The position numbers and the translations under genes were made by a program. Below, one piece after another: positions 9,070 through 15,885 of a stretch of DNA of 64,000 nt. This DNA is from Bog-532 sp963742875. Its GTDB lineage: Bacteria > Actinomycetota > Actinomycetes > Streptosporangiales > Streptosporangiaceae. The stretch lies in NCBI GenBank assembly GCA_963742875.1, contig CAVUNO010000001.1, positions 186,001 through 250,000 of the forward strand, given 5' to 3'. The notes beneath the pieces were generated by a model. That model had not been told where the DNA came from. It searched no databases and saw only the letters and a program-made list of their open reading frames with translations. The first letter of the stretch is position 1; the number at the start of each line of letters is the position of its first letter.

Positions 9070-9747
9070 CTAACCGGTTAGGCCGAGCAGGGCCGGCAGC
9101 CCGGCCACCGTGTCCAGGATGTGCGGCGCACCGGCCTGGGTGAACTCCGCACGGCTGGCGGAGCCGGTCAGCACCCCGGCCACAATGCCCGCGCCCGCCC
9201 GCAGGCCGGACTCGATATCGCTGGGCGTGTCACCGACGGTGGCCAGTTCGCTCACCGCGCCGCCGCCGAGCCGCAGCAGCGCGGTGAGCGGGAGGTCCGG
9301 CCAGGGCCGCCCCCGTCCCGCGTCGGCCGGGGACAGGGCCAGGTCGATCAGCGGGCGCCAGTCCAGCGCGTCGATCAGGGCGTCGCGTGTGGCCGGGGAG
9401 AACCCGGTCAGCAGGCAGACCTTGACGCCCGCGGCGCGCAGCGTGGTCATGACCGGCACGGCCCCGGGCAGCGGAGCGACCTCGCCGGCCCGCACCGCGG
9501 CGGCGTAGTGGTGCTCGAAGGCCTGGTTGGCGTCCACCGCGGCCTCCTCGCCGCCGAGGACCCGGCGGAAGACCTCGATCTTGGACTGGCCCATACCGGC
9601 ACGGACGTCCTTGATGGCCCGGTCGTATCCGGCGGGCGACAGGCCCCGGCCGGCGATGGCGGACCCGAAGGCGTCCATGACGATGCCGTCGTCGCGGACG
9701 GTGGTGCCGGCCATGTCCAGGCAGGCGATCGTAACCGGTGCACTCAA
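9070..9747 (-). CDS. Phosphonatase-like HAD hydrolase
   Basis: A 225-residue HAD-superfamily enzyme related to phosphonoacetaldehyde hydrolase. The nucleophile motif is LDMAGTT (D11), where DMAGTT is typical of phosphonatase-like proteins. Motif II lies in VCLLTGFSP and motif IV in VGDTPSDIESG. Family members cleave the C-P bond of phosphonoacetaldehyde or act on related phosphonates or phosphates. The start is probably TTG at 9747: the bases TTGA form both this start and the TGA stop of the oxidoreductase gene upstream, so the two are translationally coupled. An upstream in-frame start inside that gene is less likely. Confidence 0.85.
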   Translation of the reverse strand: MSAPVTIACLDMAGTTVRDDGIVMDAFGSAIAGRGLSPAGYDRAIKDVRAGMGQSKIEVFRRVLGGEEAAVDANQAFEHHYAAAVRAGEVAPLPGAVPVMTTLRAAGVKVCLLTGFSPATRDALIDALDWRPLIDLALSPADAGRGRPWPDLPLTALLRLGGGAVSELATVGDTPSDIESGLRAGAGIVAGVLTGSASRAEFTQAGAPHILDTVAGLPALLGLTG

Positions 9748-10868
9748 GCGAATGTCTCCTCCGCTATGGCCGGGGAGCACGTCATGCCGCGCCCACCGGG
9801 CCCGGTGACCAGGACGACTCCGGGCTCGATCTGTGACCGGTGGTAGAGCTCATCCTCGGTGACCTGGCTGTATACCCCGGCCCACCGGCGCTGGACGGGC
9901 GGCAGCGCCGTCCCGAGCAGGATCTCGGCTCGGGCGCACAGGTGATCGTAGGCGTCCTCGTCCACGTCGAAGCCGAACGGCTCATCGTATTCGTGGGTGT
10001 CGCCGATCGTCAGGCTGCCGTCGAGCCGATGGACCAGCAGCAGTTGCGCGCGGGTCCGCGCGGCGGCCAGGTCCTGCGGGCCGAGCCGCCCCCGGCCGGG
10101 CAGGTCGAACGCCGGGTAGTAGCGCATGGAGTCGCCGTCGGCGACGGCCGTCGTCACCCGGCGGCCGAACGGCCGCGTCTGCATCATCTGCAGCCGGACC
10201 CGGCGCAGCGGCGGCGCCGGGTACGCGGCCAGGTGCGGCCCGGCGATCCCGGTGTACGCGGCGCCCGAGCAGACCACGACGAGATCACCGCGATGCCACT
10301 CGCCGGTGTGGTCGCGCACCGCGTACGGTTCCACCGCGGTGGCCTCGCGGCCCGGCAGCCAGCGGTACCCGCCCGAGGCCAGCAGGTGGGCGCGCAGCGC
10401 CGGCGGCACGGCGCGCGGCTCGATGATGGCGTCCCGGGTACACAGCAGTGCCCCGGCGAACTGCCCGCGCAGGGCCGGGTTGACGGCCCGCGCCGCGGCA
10501 AGGTCCAGGACCTCGTAACCGCGCCGGGCCGCGTCCGGAAGCGCGGACGCCTCCTTGATGAGGCTCATCTCGGCGCCGTCGGCGGCCAGGGTCAGGGAAC
10601 CGTGCGGGCGGAACCCCACGCTGGGGACTTCGGCGGCGATCTCGGCCCAGCGCTGGCGGGCGCGCAGTGCGAGGTCCAGTTCGGGGCCCGGGGCCCGGCC
10701 GCTCACCCACACGAGCCCGAAGTTCCGTACGCTCGCGCCGCGGGCATCCGGTTCGCGCTCCAGGTGGATCACCTCGAAACCGCGCCTGCGGGCCGCGACG
10801 GCGTGCATCGTGCCGAGCACCCCGCCGCCGACCACGATGACCCGGCCCGCCCCGCGAGCTGAATTCAT
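9744..10868 (-). CDS. FAD-dependent oxidoreductase of phosphonate clusters (DAO fold)
   Basis: A 374-residue D-amino-acid-oxidase-fold flavoprotein. Its dinucleotide-binding motif is VIVVGGGVLGTMHAVAARRRG (GGGVLG at 14-19), followed by RNFGLVWVSGR. The C-terminal FAD contact is GPGGRGMTCSPAIAEETF. It closely resembles the TIGR03364-type oxidoreductases found with phosphonate-degrading genes, some of which oxidise aminoalkylphosphonates to phosphonoacetaldehyde. The gene is coupled to the phosphonatase-like gene downstream and divergent from the PhnZ-type gene, which supports a joint pathway. Substrate assignment is inference. ATG start at 10868. Confidence 0.85.
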   Translation of the reverse strand: MNSARGAGRVIVVGGGVLGTMHAVAARRRGFEVIHLEREPDARGASVRNFGLVWVSGRAPGPELDLALRARQRWAEIAAEVPSVGFRPHGSLTLAADGAEMSLIKEASALPDAARRGYEVLDLAAARAVNPALRGQFAGALLCTRDAIIEPRAVPPALRAHLLASGGYRWLPGREATAVEPYAVRDHTGEWHRGDLVVVCSGAAYTGIAGPHLAAYPAPPLRRVRLQMMQTRPFGRRVTTAVADGDSMRYYPAFDLPGRGRLGPQDLAAARTRAQLLLVHRLDGSLTIGDTHEYDEPFGFDVDEDAYDHLCARAEILLGTALPPVQRRWAGVYSQVTEDELYHRSQIEPGVVLVTGPGGRGMTCSPAIAEETFA

Positions 10869-11078
10869 CTGCCCGCCCTTCCGTCGTCAACCGCCGGCCG
10901 CCCGGTGGCCAGCGCCACAGGAAACACATAAAAGAAGCCGCTGGCAGACCGCCTGATCGGCGCAGAATCGAGTATAGTCATGTGTCAGCTTATATAGCCA
11001 ACTTAGGTGTTAACTAGCGCGAACGCAGGAAGCCGCGGCTAGCTCGCTGGCCGTGACGGAACGTCAGGAGGTGGCGGC
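10869..11078. promoter_or_regulatory. Divergent promoter region of the phosphonate cluster
   Basis: This 210-bp spacer separates two divergent genes and contains an A/T-rich island at about 10965-11015 that stands out in this GC-rich genome. It includes TATAGT (10973-10978), TATATAG near 10990 and the palindrome GTTAAC. These could serve as -10 elements and part of the operator for the GntR regulator at the end of the cluster. I could not define a convincing full dyad. The ribosome site AGGAGGTGG (about 11066) precedes the GTG start of the HD gene. Confidence 0.4.
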
Positions 11079-11759
11079 GTGAGGGCCATCGACATCATCG
11101 CCGGCCTGTTCTCCGGCGAGGGAACCCAGGATTACCTGGGCGAACAGGTGAGCGTGGCGGTGCACATGCGGCAGGCCGCGGCGCTGGCCGAGGCCGCAGG
11201 CGCGCCGGAGGCCCAGGTGGCCGCCGCGCTGCTGCACGACGTGGGGCACATCTGCGGGGGGACCGTCAGCGGGCGGCAGCCGATGGCCGGCACCGACAAC
11301 CGGCACGAGGAGACGGGCGCGGCGTGGCTGGCCCAGTGGTTCCCGGAGGACGTGACCGAGCCGGTCCGGCTGCACGTAGCGGCCAAGCGCTACCTGTGCG
11401 CCGTCGTCCCCCGCTACTACGGGAAGCTGTCCGCGGCGTCGGTGTGCACGCTGGCCGTCCAGGGCGGCCCGATGACCACCGAGGAGGCCGCCGAGTTCGA
11501 GATGCTGCCGCACGCGGGCGCGGCGGTCGCGGTGCGGCGCTGGGACGAGGCGGCCAAGGACCCGGTCAGCGACGGCCCGGATTTCGACCACTTCCGGCCG
11601 CTGCTGCACAGCCTGCTCCGGCGGCACTTAGTGCCCGTTCGCCGCTCCGGCTCGGTCACCGCCGGGCTGGGTCAGGTCGCCCGGTGGGAGGGCAACCGGG
11701 AAAGCGCGCTGACCGCCACCGAGTTGTGCACGGTGAAGGCGACCGCGCTGCCCAGGTAG
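11079..11759 (+). CDS. PhnZ-type HD-domain mixed-valence diiron oxygenase
   Basis: This 226-residue HD protein carries the full PhnZ residue pattern. The metal ligands H29, H53, D54, H76, H99 and D156 and the substrate-side Y19, E22 and K103 follow the order and near-constant spacing of PhnZ as I recall it (Y24, E27, H34, H58, D59, H80, H104, K108, D161). PhnZ cleaves 2-amino-1-hydroxyethylphosphonate to glycine and phosphate with O2 at a di-iron centre. No PhnY hydroxylase gene is nearby, so the substrate source is open. GTG start at 11079 after AGGAGG. The last 30 residues overlap the convergent GntR gene by 88 bp and look unlike the family. Confidence 0.88.
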   Translation: MRAIDIIAGLFSGEGTQDYLGEQVSVAVHMRQAAALAEAAGAPEAQVAAALLHDVGHICGGTVSGRQPMAGTDNRHEETGAAWLAQWFPEDVTEPVRLHVAAKRYLCAVVPRYYGKLSAASVCTLAVQGGPMTTEEAAEFEMLPHAGAAVAVRRWDEAAKDPVSDGPDFDHFRPLLHSLLRRHLVPVRRSGSVTAGLGQVARWEGNRESALTATELCTVKATALPR

Positions 11760-12436
11760 CGGTCCTCGGACCACTCCAGCGGCACGCCGGCCGGGTCGGT
11801 GGTGCGGCGGCGCTCGCGCAGCAACGGAGCCCGCGGCCGGCAGCCGAGCAGCCGCGCGTCGTCGGTGGAGGCCGGCACCGCGTCGATGACGTGTTCCGCG
11901 TCGGCGAACACCACGCCGAGTTCCTTCAGGCGCTCGTAGATTGACTCGCGGTCCGCGTCGATCCCCGCGACGAGCGCGCCGACCCGTCCCGGGAAGGCCG
12001 TGCGCTCGATCATCACCGGCTGCCCGGACAGCATCCGCACCCTGGTCAGATGGTAGATCACCGCACCCGGCGGGAGCCCGAGCTGCTCGGCTTCGGATGG
12101 TTTGGCTTCGCGCCGGGTGATGTCGACTACCCGGCCGGACGGCCGTTCTCCAATGGCCCTGGCCCAGCGGGAAAAGCTCAGCAGCTCACCGAAGCTCTGC
12201 AGCTGGGGGCCGCCGAGCACGATACGGCGCGCGCCGCGGCGGGAAGCGATCACCCCGTCGGCCCGCAGGGCGGCGAACGCCTGCCGGACGGTACCGCGGG
12301 ACACCGCGTAGCGTTCGGCCAGGTCACTCTCCGAGGGGAGGCGCGTCCCCGGGGGGTAGGTGCCCGCCGCGATAGCCGCCCGGAGATCATCGGCGACCTT
12401 GCCGTACAGCGACGTCGTGCCGGGGGTTTCTCCCAC
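11672..12436 (-). CDS. GntR-family regulator with UTRA domain
   Basis: A 254-residue HutC-subfamily regulator. The winged HTH occupies residues 8-75 (YGKVADDLRAAIAAGTYPPG, LPSESDLAERYAVSRGTVRQ). The UTRA ligand domain follows from about residue 95 (IYHLTRVRMLSGQPVMIERT, with a C-terminal EWSEDRYLGSAVAFTV). The GTG start lies at 12436. Its 3' end runs 88 bp into the oppositely oriented HD oxygenase gene. Position at the end of the phosphonate cluster suggests it senses a phosphonate or phosphonoacetaldehyde-like ligand and controls the divergent promoter at 10869-11078; that is inference. Confidence 0.88.
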   Translation of the reverse strand: MGETPGTTSLYGKVADDLRAAIAAGTYPPGTRLPSESDLAERYAVSRGTVRQAFAALRADGVIASRRGARRIVLGGPQLQSFGELLSFSRWARAIGERPSGRVVDITRREAKPSEAEQLGLPPGAVIYHLTRVRMLSGQPVMIERTAFPGRVGALVAGIDADRESIYERLKELGVVFADAEHVIDAVPASTDDARLLGCRPRAPLLRERRRTTDPAGVPLEWSEDRYLGSAVAFTVHNSVAVSALSRLPSHRAT

Positions 12437-12447
12437 AGTCGATCAGG

Positions 12448-13941
12448 TTATCCGGCTGGCATCCTGGGGCACGGGGCCGGCCTGGCCGCGGAAGCTGGCG
12501 TGCCGTGCGGGCCAGCATGGCCGTGAGGGCCGGCCTGGCGGTGGGGGCCAGTGTGGCCCTGAGGGCTGTCCCGCATCGGGTCACCGGCCACCCCGGCGTT
12601 CGTTTCCGCCTCGGCGTTCGCTTCCGCCTCGGCGGGCACGGCCGGAGCGTCCGGCGCCGGAACGCTCTCGGTGATGGCGTCGGGGCCGAACCGGGCCTGG
12701 AGCAGGCGGGCGAACCGGTGGCCGACGCGCTGCATCGGGGACTCGACGAAATGGTAGGTGAGCGCCGAGCAGGCCAGCACGACCGCCACGATGCCCGCGG
12801 CCAGCAGAACCTGGATCGGGAACGGGTGGGGCCGGCGGAAGACGGAGAAGGACCGGTAGGCGTTCAGCACGATCGGGTGCAGCATGTAGACCGAATAGCT
12901 GACCAGGCCCAGCCAGGCCAGCGCGCGCGGGACCGTCCGGTGCCGGAGCGCCATGCCGACCGCGAACGTCCCGCCCGCCAGTACCAGGCAGCTGATCCAC
13001 TGCAGGTCGAACTGCCGCTGGCCGGCCGCGTTCAGGTGCCACATCATGCTGTGCCAGACTCCGGCCGCAATGGCCAGCGCGAACACCACGGCGGCGATGA
13101 CCGCCGCCTTGATACGCCCGAACTCGCCCCGTTCGGCGCGGTAGAGCATGGTGCCGGTGAACATCAGCGCGAGGATCGTCAGCCCGCTCCAGTTGTACGG
13201 GTAGCTCGTGTTGAACAGGAGCAGCGTCAGCCCGGTCGCGGCGGCCAGGGCACCGCCCACCGCGCGTGGTACCCAGCGCCCACTGACCGCGAGCGCGAGC
13301 CCGATGAACAGCAATATGTCGGCCGCAATCGCCACCCGGCGGTTGCCGAGGGCGTGGCTCAGGCCCGATATCGGCAGGATGCCGCCGAGCGCGACGGCCC
13401 CGATGGCCGCGGTCAGCGCGTAGCCCGCACTGTGCCGGTGCACCCGGAAGGTGAACAGCGCCGACAGCAGGAGGTAGAAGACCATCTCAAAGGACAGGGT
13501 CCATATGACGTTCGGTACGTTAGCGCCGTCGATCATGTTGGACATCATGAACGGCAGTGAGTACACCCAGGTCCTGGGCTGGCTGTCCGCGCCGTGGATC
13601 GGGCCGAAGCCGGTCTTCCAGGCCAGGAGCGAGACCGCGATCCCTACGATGTACAGCGGGTAGAGGCGGAACGCCCGGCTCACCCAGAAGCCCCGGACAC
13701 TGCCCTTGCGTTCCAGCGACGCCGGGATGATGTACCCGCTGACCAGGAAGAACACGAAAACGCCGTACTGGCCGCCGTTGAACCACACGTACACGTCGCT
13801 GCGGACATGCTGCAGCACCAGCGTGCTCATGTGGTCGAACACCACGCACAGGGCGGCGAACCCGCGCAGCGCGTCAAGCCATGCCAGCCGCCGCCCCTTG
13901 GCACCTGCGGGCACGGACTTGGGAGGCGTCGGCTCGGTCAC
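12448..13941 (-). CDS. Acyltransferase-3 family membrane protein
   Basis: This 497-residue integral membrane O-acyltransferase (OafA/NodX type) has about ten predicted hydrophobic segments. It opens with RRLAWLDALRGFAALCVVFDH, where the His after FD is the family's catalytic His. Other hallmarks are VFVFFLVSGYII, FRLYPLYIVGIAVSLLAW and the late YSVYMLHPIVL. Members acylate surface sugars or antibiotics; the acceptor is unknown. I place the start at a GTG at 13941; the open frame reaches 14634 only because the upstream repeat DNA lacks stops. The C-terminal 60 residues are a His/Gly/Pro-rich low-complexity tail. It follows rpiR on the same strand and overlaps it by 68 bp. Confidence 0.88.
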   Translation of the reverse strand: MTEPTPPKSVPAGAKGRRLAWLDALRGFAALCVVFDHMSTLVLQHVRSDVYVWFNGGQYGVFVFFLVSGYIIPASLERKGSVRGFWVSRAFRLYPLYIVGIAVSLLAWKTGFGPIHGADSQPRTWVYSLPFMMSNMIDGANVPNVIWTLSFEMVFYLLLSALFTFRVHRHSAGYALTAAIGAVALGGILPISGLSHALGNRRVAIAADILLFIGLALAVSGRWVPRAVGGALAAATGLTLLLFNTSYPYNWSGLTILALMFTGTMLYRAERGEFGRIKAAVIAAVVFALAIAAGVWHSMMWHLNAAGQRQFDLQWISCLVLAGGTFAVGMALRHRTVPRALAWLGLVSYSVYMLHPIVLNAYRSFSVFRRPHPFPIQVLLAAGIVAVVLACSALTYHFVESPMQRVGHRFARLLQARFGPDAITESVPAPDAPAVPAEAEANAEAETNAGVAGDPMRDSPQGHTGPHRQAGPHGHAGPHGTPASAARPAPCPRMPAG

Positions 13942-15550
13942 CAACTGCGGGGGGCACTGGACACGGCAACCAACGGTACCCGAAAACGGACCACCGAAGG
14001 CCCAAAAGGGGCACTTCCGCCGAAGTCGGCCCAGCACGGCCGCTAAGGCGCTGGTGAGGCGGGGGACGTGCCGCCGGGCGGGGCGCTGTCCGTGCCGCCG
14101 GCGGGGTCGGGGTCCTGCCGCCGGGCGGGGCGCTGTCCGTGCCGCCGGCGGGGGTCGGGGTCCTGCCGCCGGGCGGGGCGCTGTCCGTGCCGCCGGCGGG
14201 GGTCGGGGTCCTGCCGCCGGGCGGGGCGCTGTCCGTGCCGCCGGCGGGGGTCGGGGTCCTGCCGCCGGGCGGGGCGCTGTCCGTGCCGCCGGCGGGGGTC
14301 GGGGTCCTGCCGCCGGGCGGGGCGCTGTCCGTGCCGCCGGCGGGGGTCGGGGTCCTGCCGCCGGGCGGGGCGCTGTCCGTGCCGCCGGCGGGGGTCGGGG
14401 TCCTGCCGCCGGGCGGGGCGCTGTCCGTGCCGCCGGCGGGGGTCGGGGTCCTGCCGCCGGCCGGGGCGGGAGCCGGGGCCGGGGCCGCGTCGCGGGGCGG
14501 GACGGGAGCCGTGTCGCCGGGCAGGGCCGGGGCAGCGCGGCGGGCACGGCGCGTGCGCTTGGCCTGGGCGGCGGTGTAAGTTCGCTCCAGCGAGGCCTCC
14601 GTCGTCGGCAGGTCACGCTGAGCCAGCACGACAAAAAGGCAGTCGACCACGGTGAGCTGGGCGATGCGGCTCGTCATGGCGCCGGACCGGAACGCCGTTT
14701 CCCGCGCCGCCGTGAGCAGAGAGAAGTCCGCGACTTCGGTGATCGGTGACCATGGGAAGTTCGTCACCGCGACCGTCGTGGCCCCGTTGCGGCCTGCCTC
14801 GCGCAGGGCGTCGATCGTGTCGACGGTCGTCCCAGTGTGCGACAGGCCCACGGCCACGTCGCCTGCCCCGCGCAGCGCCGCGGACGTGATGGCCATGTGC
14901 GGATCGGGCCAGGCGAACGCCGGGCGGCCGATGCGCTGAAGTTTCTGTTGCAGGTCGAGCGCGACGAAGCCGCTGGCGCCCACGCCGTAGATGTCGATGC
15001 GGTTCGCCGTGGCCAGCAAGTTGACCACGTCGACAAGGTCGTTGACGTCGAGGTGGTTGGCCGTCTCGGTGACGGCCATGGCGTCCGCGTAGGCGATCTT
15101 CTTGGCGATCAGGGCGGCGTCGTCCCCGGGGCTGATGTCGTGGGACGCCGCCGCGACCGCGCTGCCGCCGCCGTGCGCGACCGCCGCAGCCAGCGCCAGC
15201 CGCAACTCCGGGTAGCCGCGCAGCCCGACCGCACGGCAGAACCGCACCACGGTCGTGGCCGAGGTCCCGCAGGAGCGGGAAAGTTCGGAGATAGACCGGC
15301 GCGCGGCGCCGCCCGGGTCGTCCAGGACCGCCTGCGCCACCCGCTGCTCGACGGGCGCGAGATTCGGCAGCAGCGAGCGAATGGTCACAAGAATGCCGAT
15401 GTCTATCGGGGGCTCGTCGGGCTCAGGACGGGGGTCGTCCGGGTTGGAGCGGGGCTGGTCCGGGTCGGCACGGGGCTGGTCCGTCCACCCTGCTGGGTCG
15501 CTGGCGTCGGAGTGCGGGTCGCTGGCGTCGTCAGCTTCTGGCTGTGTCAT
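13874..15550 (-). CDS. RpiR/MurR-family regulator with 16-residue repeat tail
   Basis: A 558-residue protein in which the regulator proper is about 330 residues. It has an RpiR HTH domain (about 50-125: APVEQRVAQAVLDDP, SCGTSATTVVRFCRAVGLRG) and a SIS sugar-phosphate-binding domain (175-315: IYGVGASGFVALDLQQ, VGLSHTGTTVDTIDA). The ATG at 15550 follows GGAGAAG. From residue 365 come seven exact copies of GGRTPTPAGGTDSAPP plus an eighth that is one base short. That loss at 14103-14106 shifts the frame and carries translation into the acyltransferase gene. With the base restored, the protein would stop at 14043 after GGTSPASPAP. The ligand is probably a sugar phosphate. Confidence 0.9.
   Translation of the reverse strand: MTQPEADDASDPHSDASDPAGWTDQPRADPDQPRSNPDDPRPEPDEPPIDIGILVTIRSLLPNLAPVEQRVAQAVLDDPGGAARRSISELSRSCGTSATTVVRFCRAVGLRGYPELRLALAAAVAHGGGSAVAAASHDISPGDDAALIAKKIAYADAMAVTETANHLDVNDLVDVVNLLATANRIDIYGVGASGFVALDLQQKLQRIGRPAFAWPDPHMAITSAALRGAGDVAVGLSHTGTTVDTIDALREAGRNGATTVAVTNFPWSPITEVADFSLLTAARETAFRSGAMTSRIAQLTVVDCLFVVLAQRDLPTTEASLERTYTAAQAKRTRRARRAAPALPGDTAPVPPRDAAPAPAPAPAGGRTPTPAGGTDSAPPGGRTPTPAGGTDSAPPGGRTPTPAGGTDSAPPGGRTPTPAGGTDSAPPGGRTPTPAGGTDSAPPGGRTPTPAGGTDSAPPGGRTPTPAGGTDSAPPGGRTPTPPAARTAPRPAARPPPHQRLSGRAGPTSAEVPLLGLRWSVFGYRWLPCPVPPAVGDRADASQVRARRCQGAAAGMA
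14076..14458 (-). repeat. 48-bp coding minisatellite, eight units, in the RpiR gene
   Basis: Seven identical 48-bp units lie head to tail, and an eighth 47-bp unit has GGGG (14103-14106) where the others have five G. Each unit encodes 16 residues (GGRTPTPAGGTDSAPP), so copy-number change keeps frame, whereas the short unit does not. Identity between units implies recent expansion. There are no spacers and no palindromic units, so it is not a CRISPR array. Confidence 0.95.
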
Positions 15551-15800
15551 CAGCTTCTCCACATGGCCGCTGCGGTCGGCCCCCGGCAGCGGCTTTAACC
15601 GCGTTACCGCTTGCCCGCGCCGGTGCCGTTTTCGTTGAATATTCACATAAATGGCTTTGCAGATGCACAGTGCATTATGACTCATTACAGATGGACCGCG
15701 GGAGGCCTGGTTAGCTGGATCCGTGACGATCCGACCGGGATGGAGGCCACTCATGTCCAACAGTCCGCGCAGCGATCATCACTTGCCGCACTAACCGTGG
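15551..15800. promoter_or_regulatory. RpiR upstream region with two short dyads
   Basis: This intergenic stretch contains the perfect palindrome TGAATATTCA (15636-15645) and the interrupted dyad TGCACAGTGCA (15664-15674) inside a locally A/T-rich segment. Both lie 85-125 bp upstream of the RpiR start on its strand. They are candidates for an autoregulatory operator, since RpiR proteins often bind TGAA-N-TTCA-type dyads. No gene is seen here. Confidence 0.4.
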
Positions 15801-15804
15801 TGAT

Positions 15805-15885
15805 CAGACGGTAGCGCGCTACTGCTGCACGTCGGCAGTGGCTGATCAGAGTTAGCCGTTGCAGCAGAGTGCTTGTTAGCGCTCA
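15805..15885 (-). ncRNA. Candidate right-end/omega-RNA scaffold of the IS607 element
   Basis: Directly after the tnpB stop the minus strand can fold strongly. The arms CTGCTGCA and TGCAGCAG (15822-15829 and 15860-15867) enclose a 30-nt loop that contains the palindrome CTGATCAG, and the perfect palindrome GTAGCGCGCTAC (15811-15822) follows. In characterised IS200/605 and IS607 elements the guide (omega) RNA covers the tnpB 3' end and the element's right end, with the guide beyond it. Position and structure fit; transcription is not shown. Confidence 0.4.

Noticed and set aside
14076..14458. CRISPR-like array of regular repeats
   Set aside because: Units are contiguous with no spacers, are multiples of a codon length inside a gene, and no cas gene is present.
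13942..14634. Long N-terminal extension of the acyltransferase frame (Pro/Arg-rich)
   Set aside because: It is the out-of-frame reading of the 48-bp RpiR repeats, which lack stops in several frames; acyltransferase homology begins only after the GTG at 13941.
14068..14749. Several plus-strand ORFs rich in Cys/Arg or Val/Leu/Pro across the 48-bp repeats
   Set aside because: All are shadows of the repeat in a GC-rich genome with no ribosome site or homology; the minus frame continues a clear RpiR protein.
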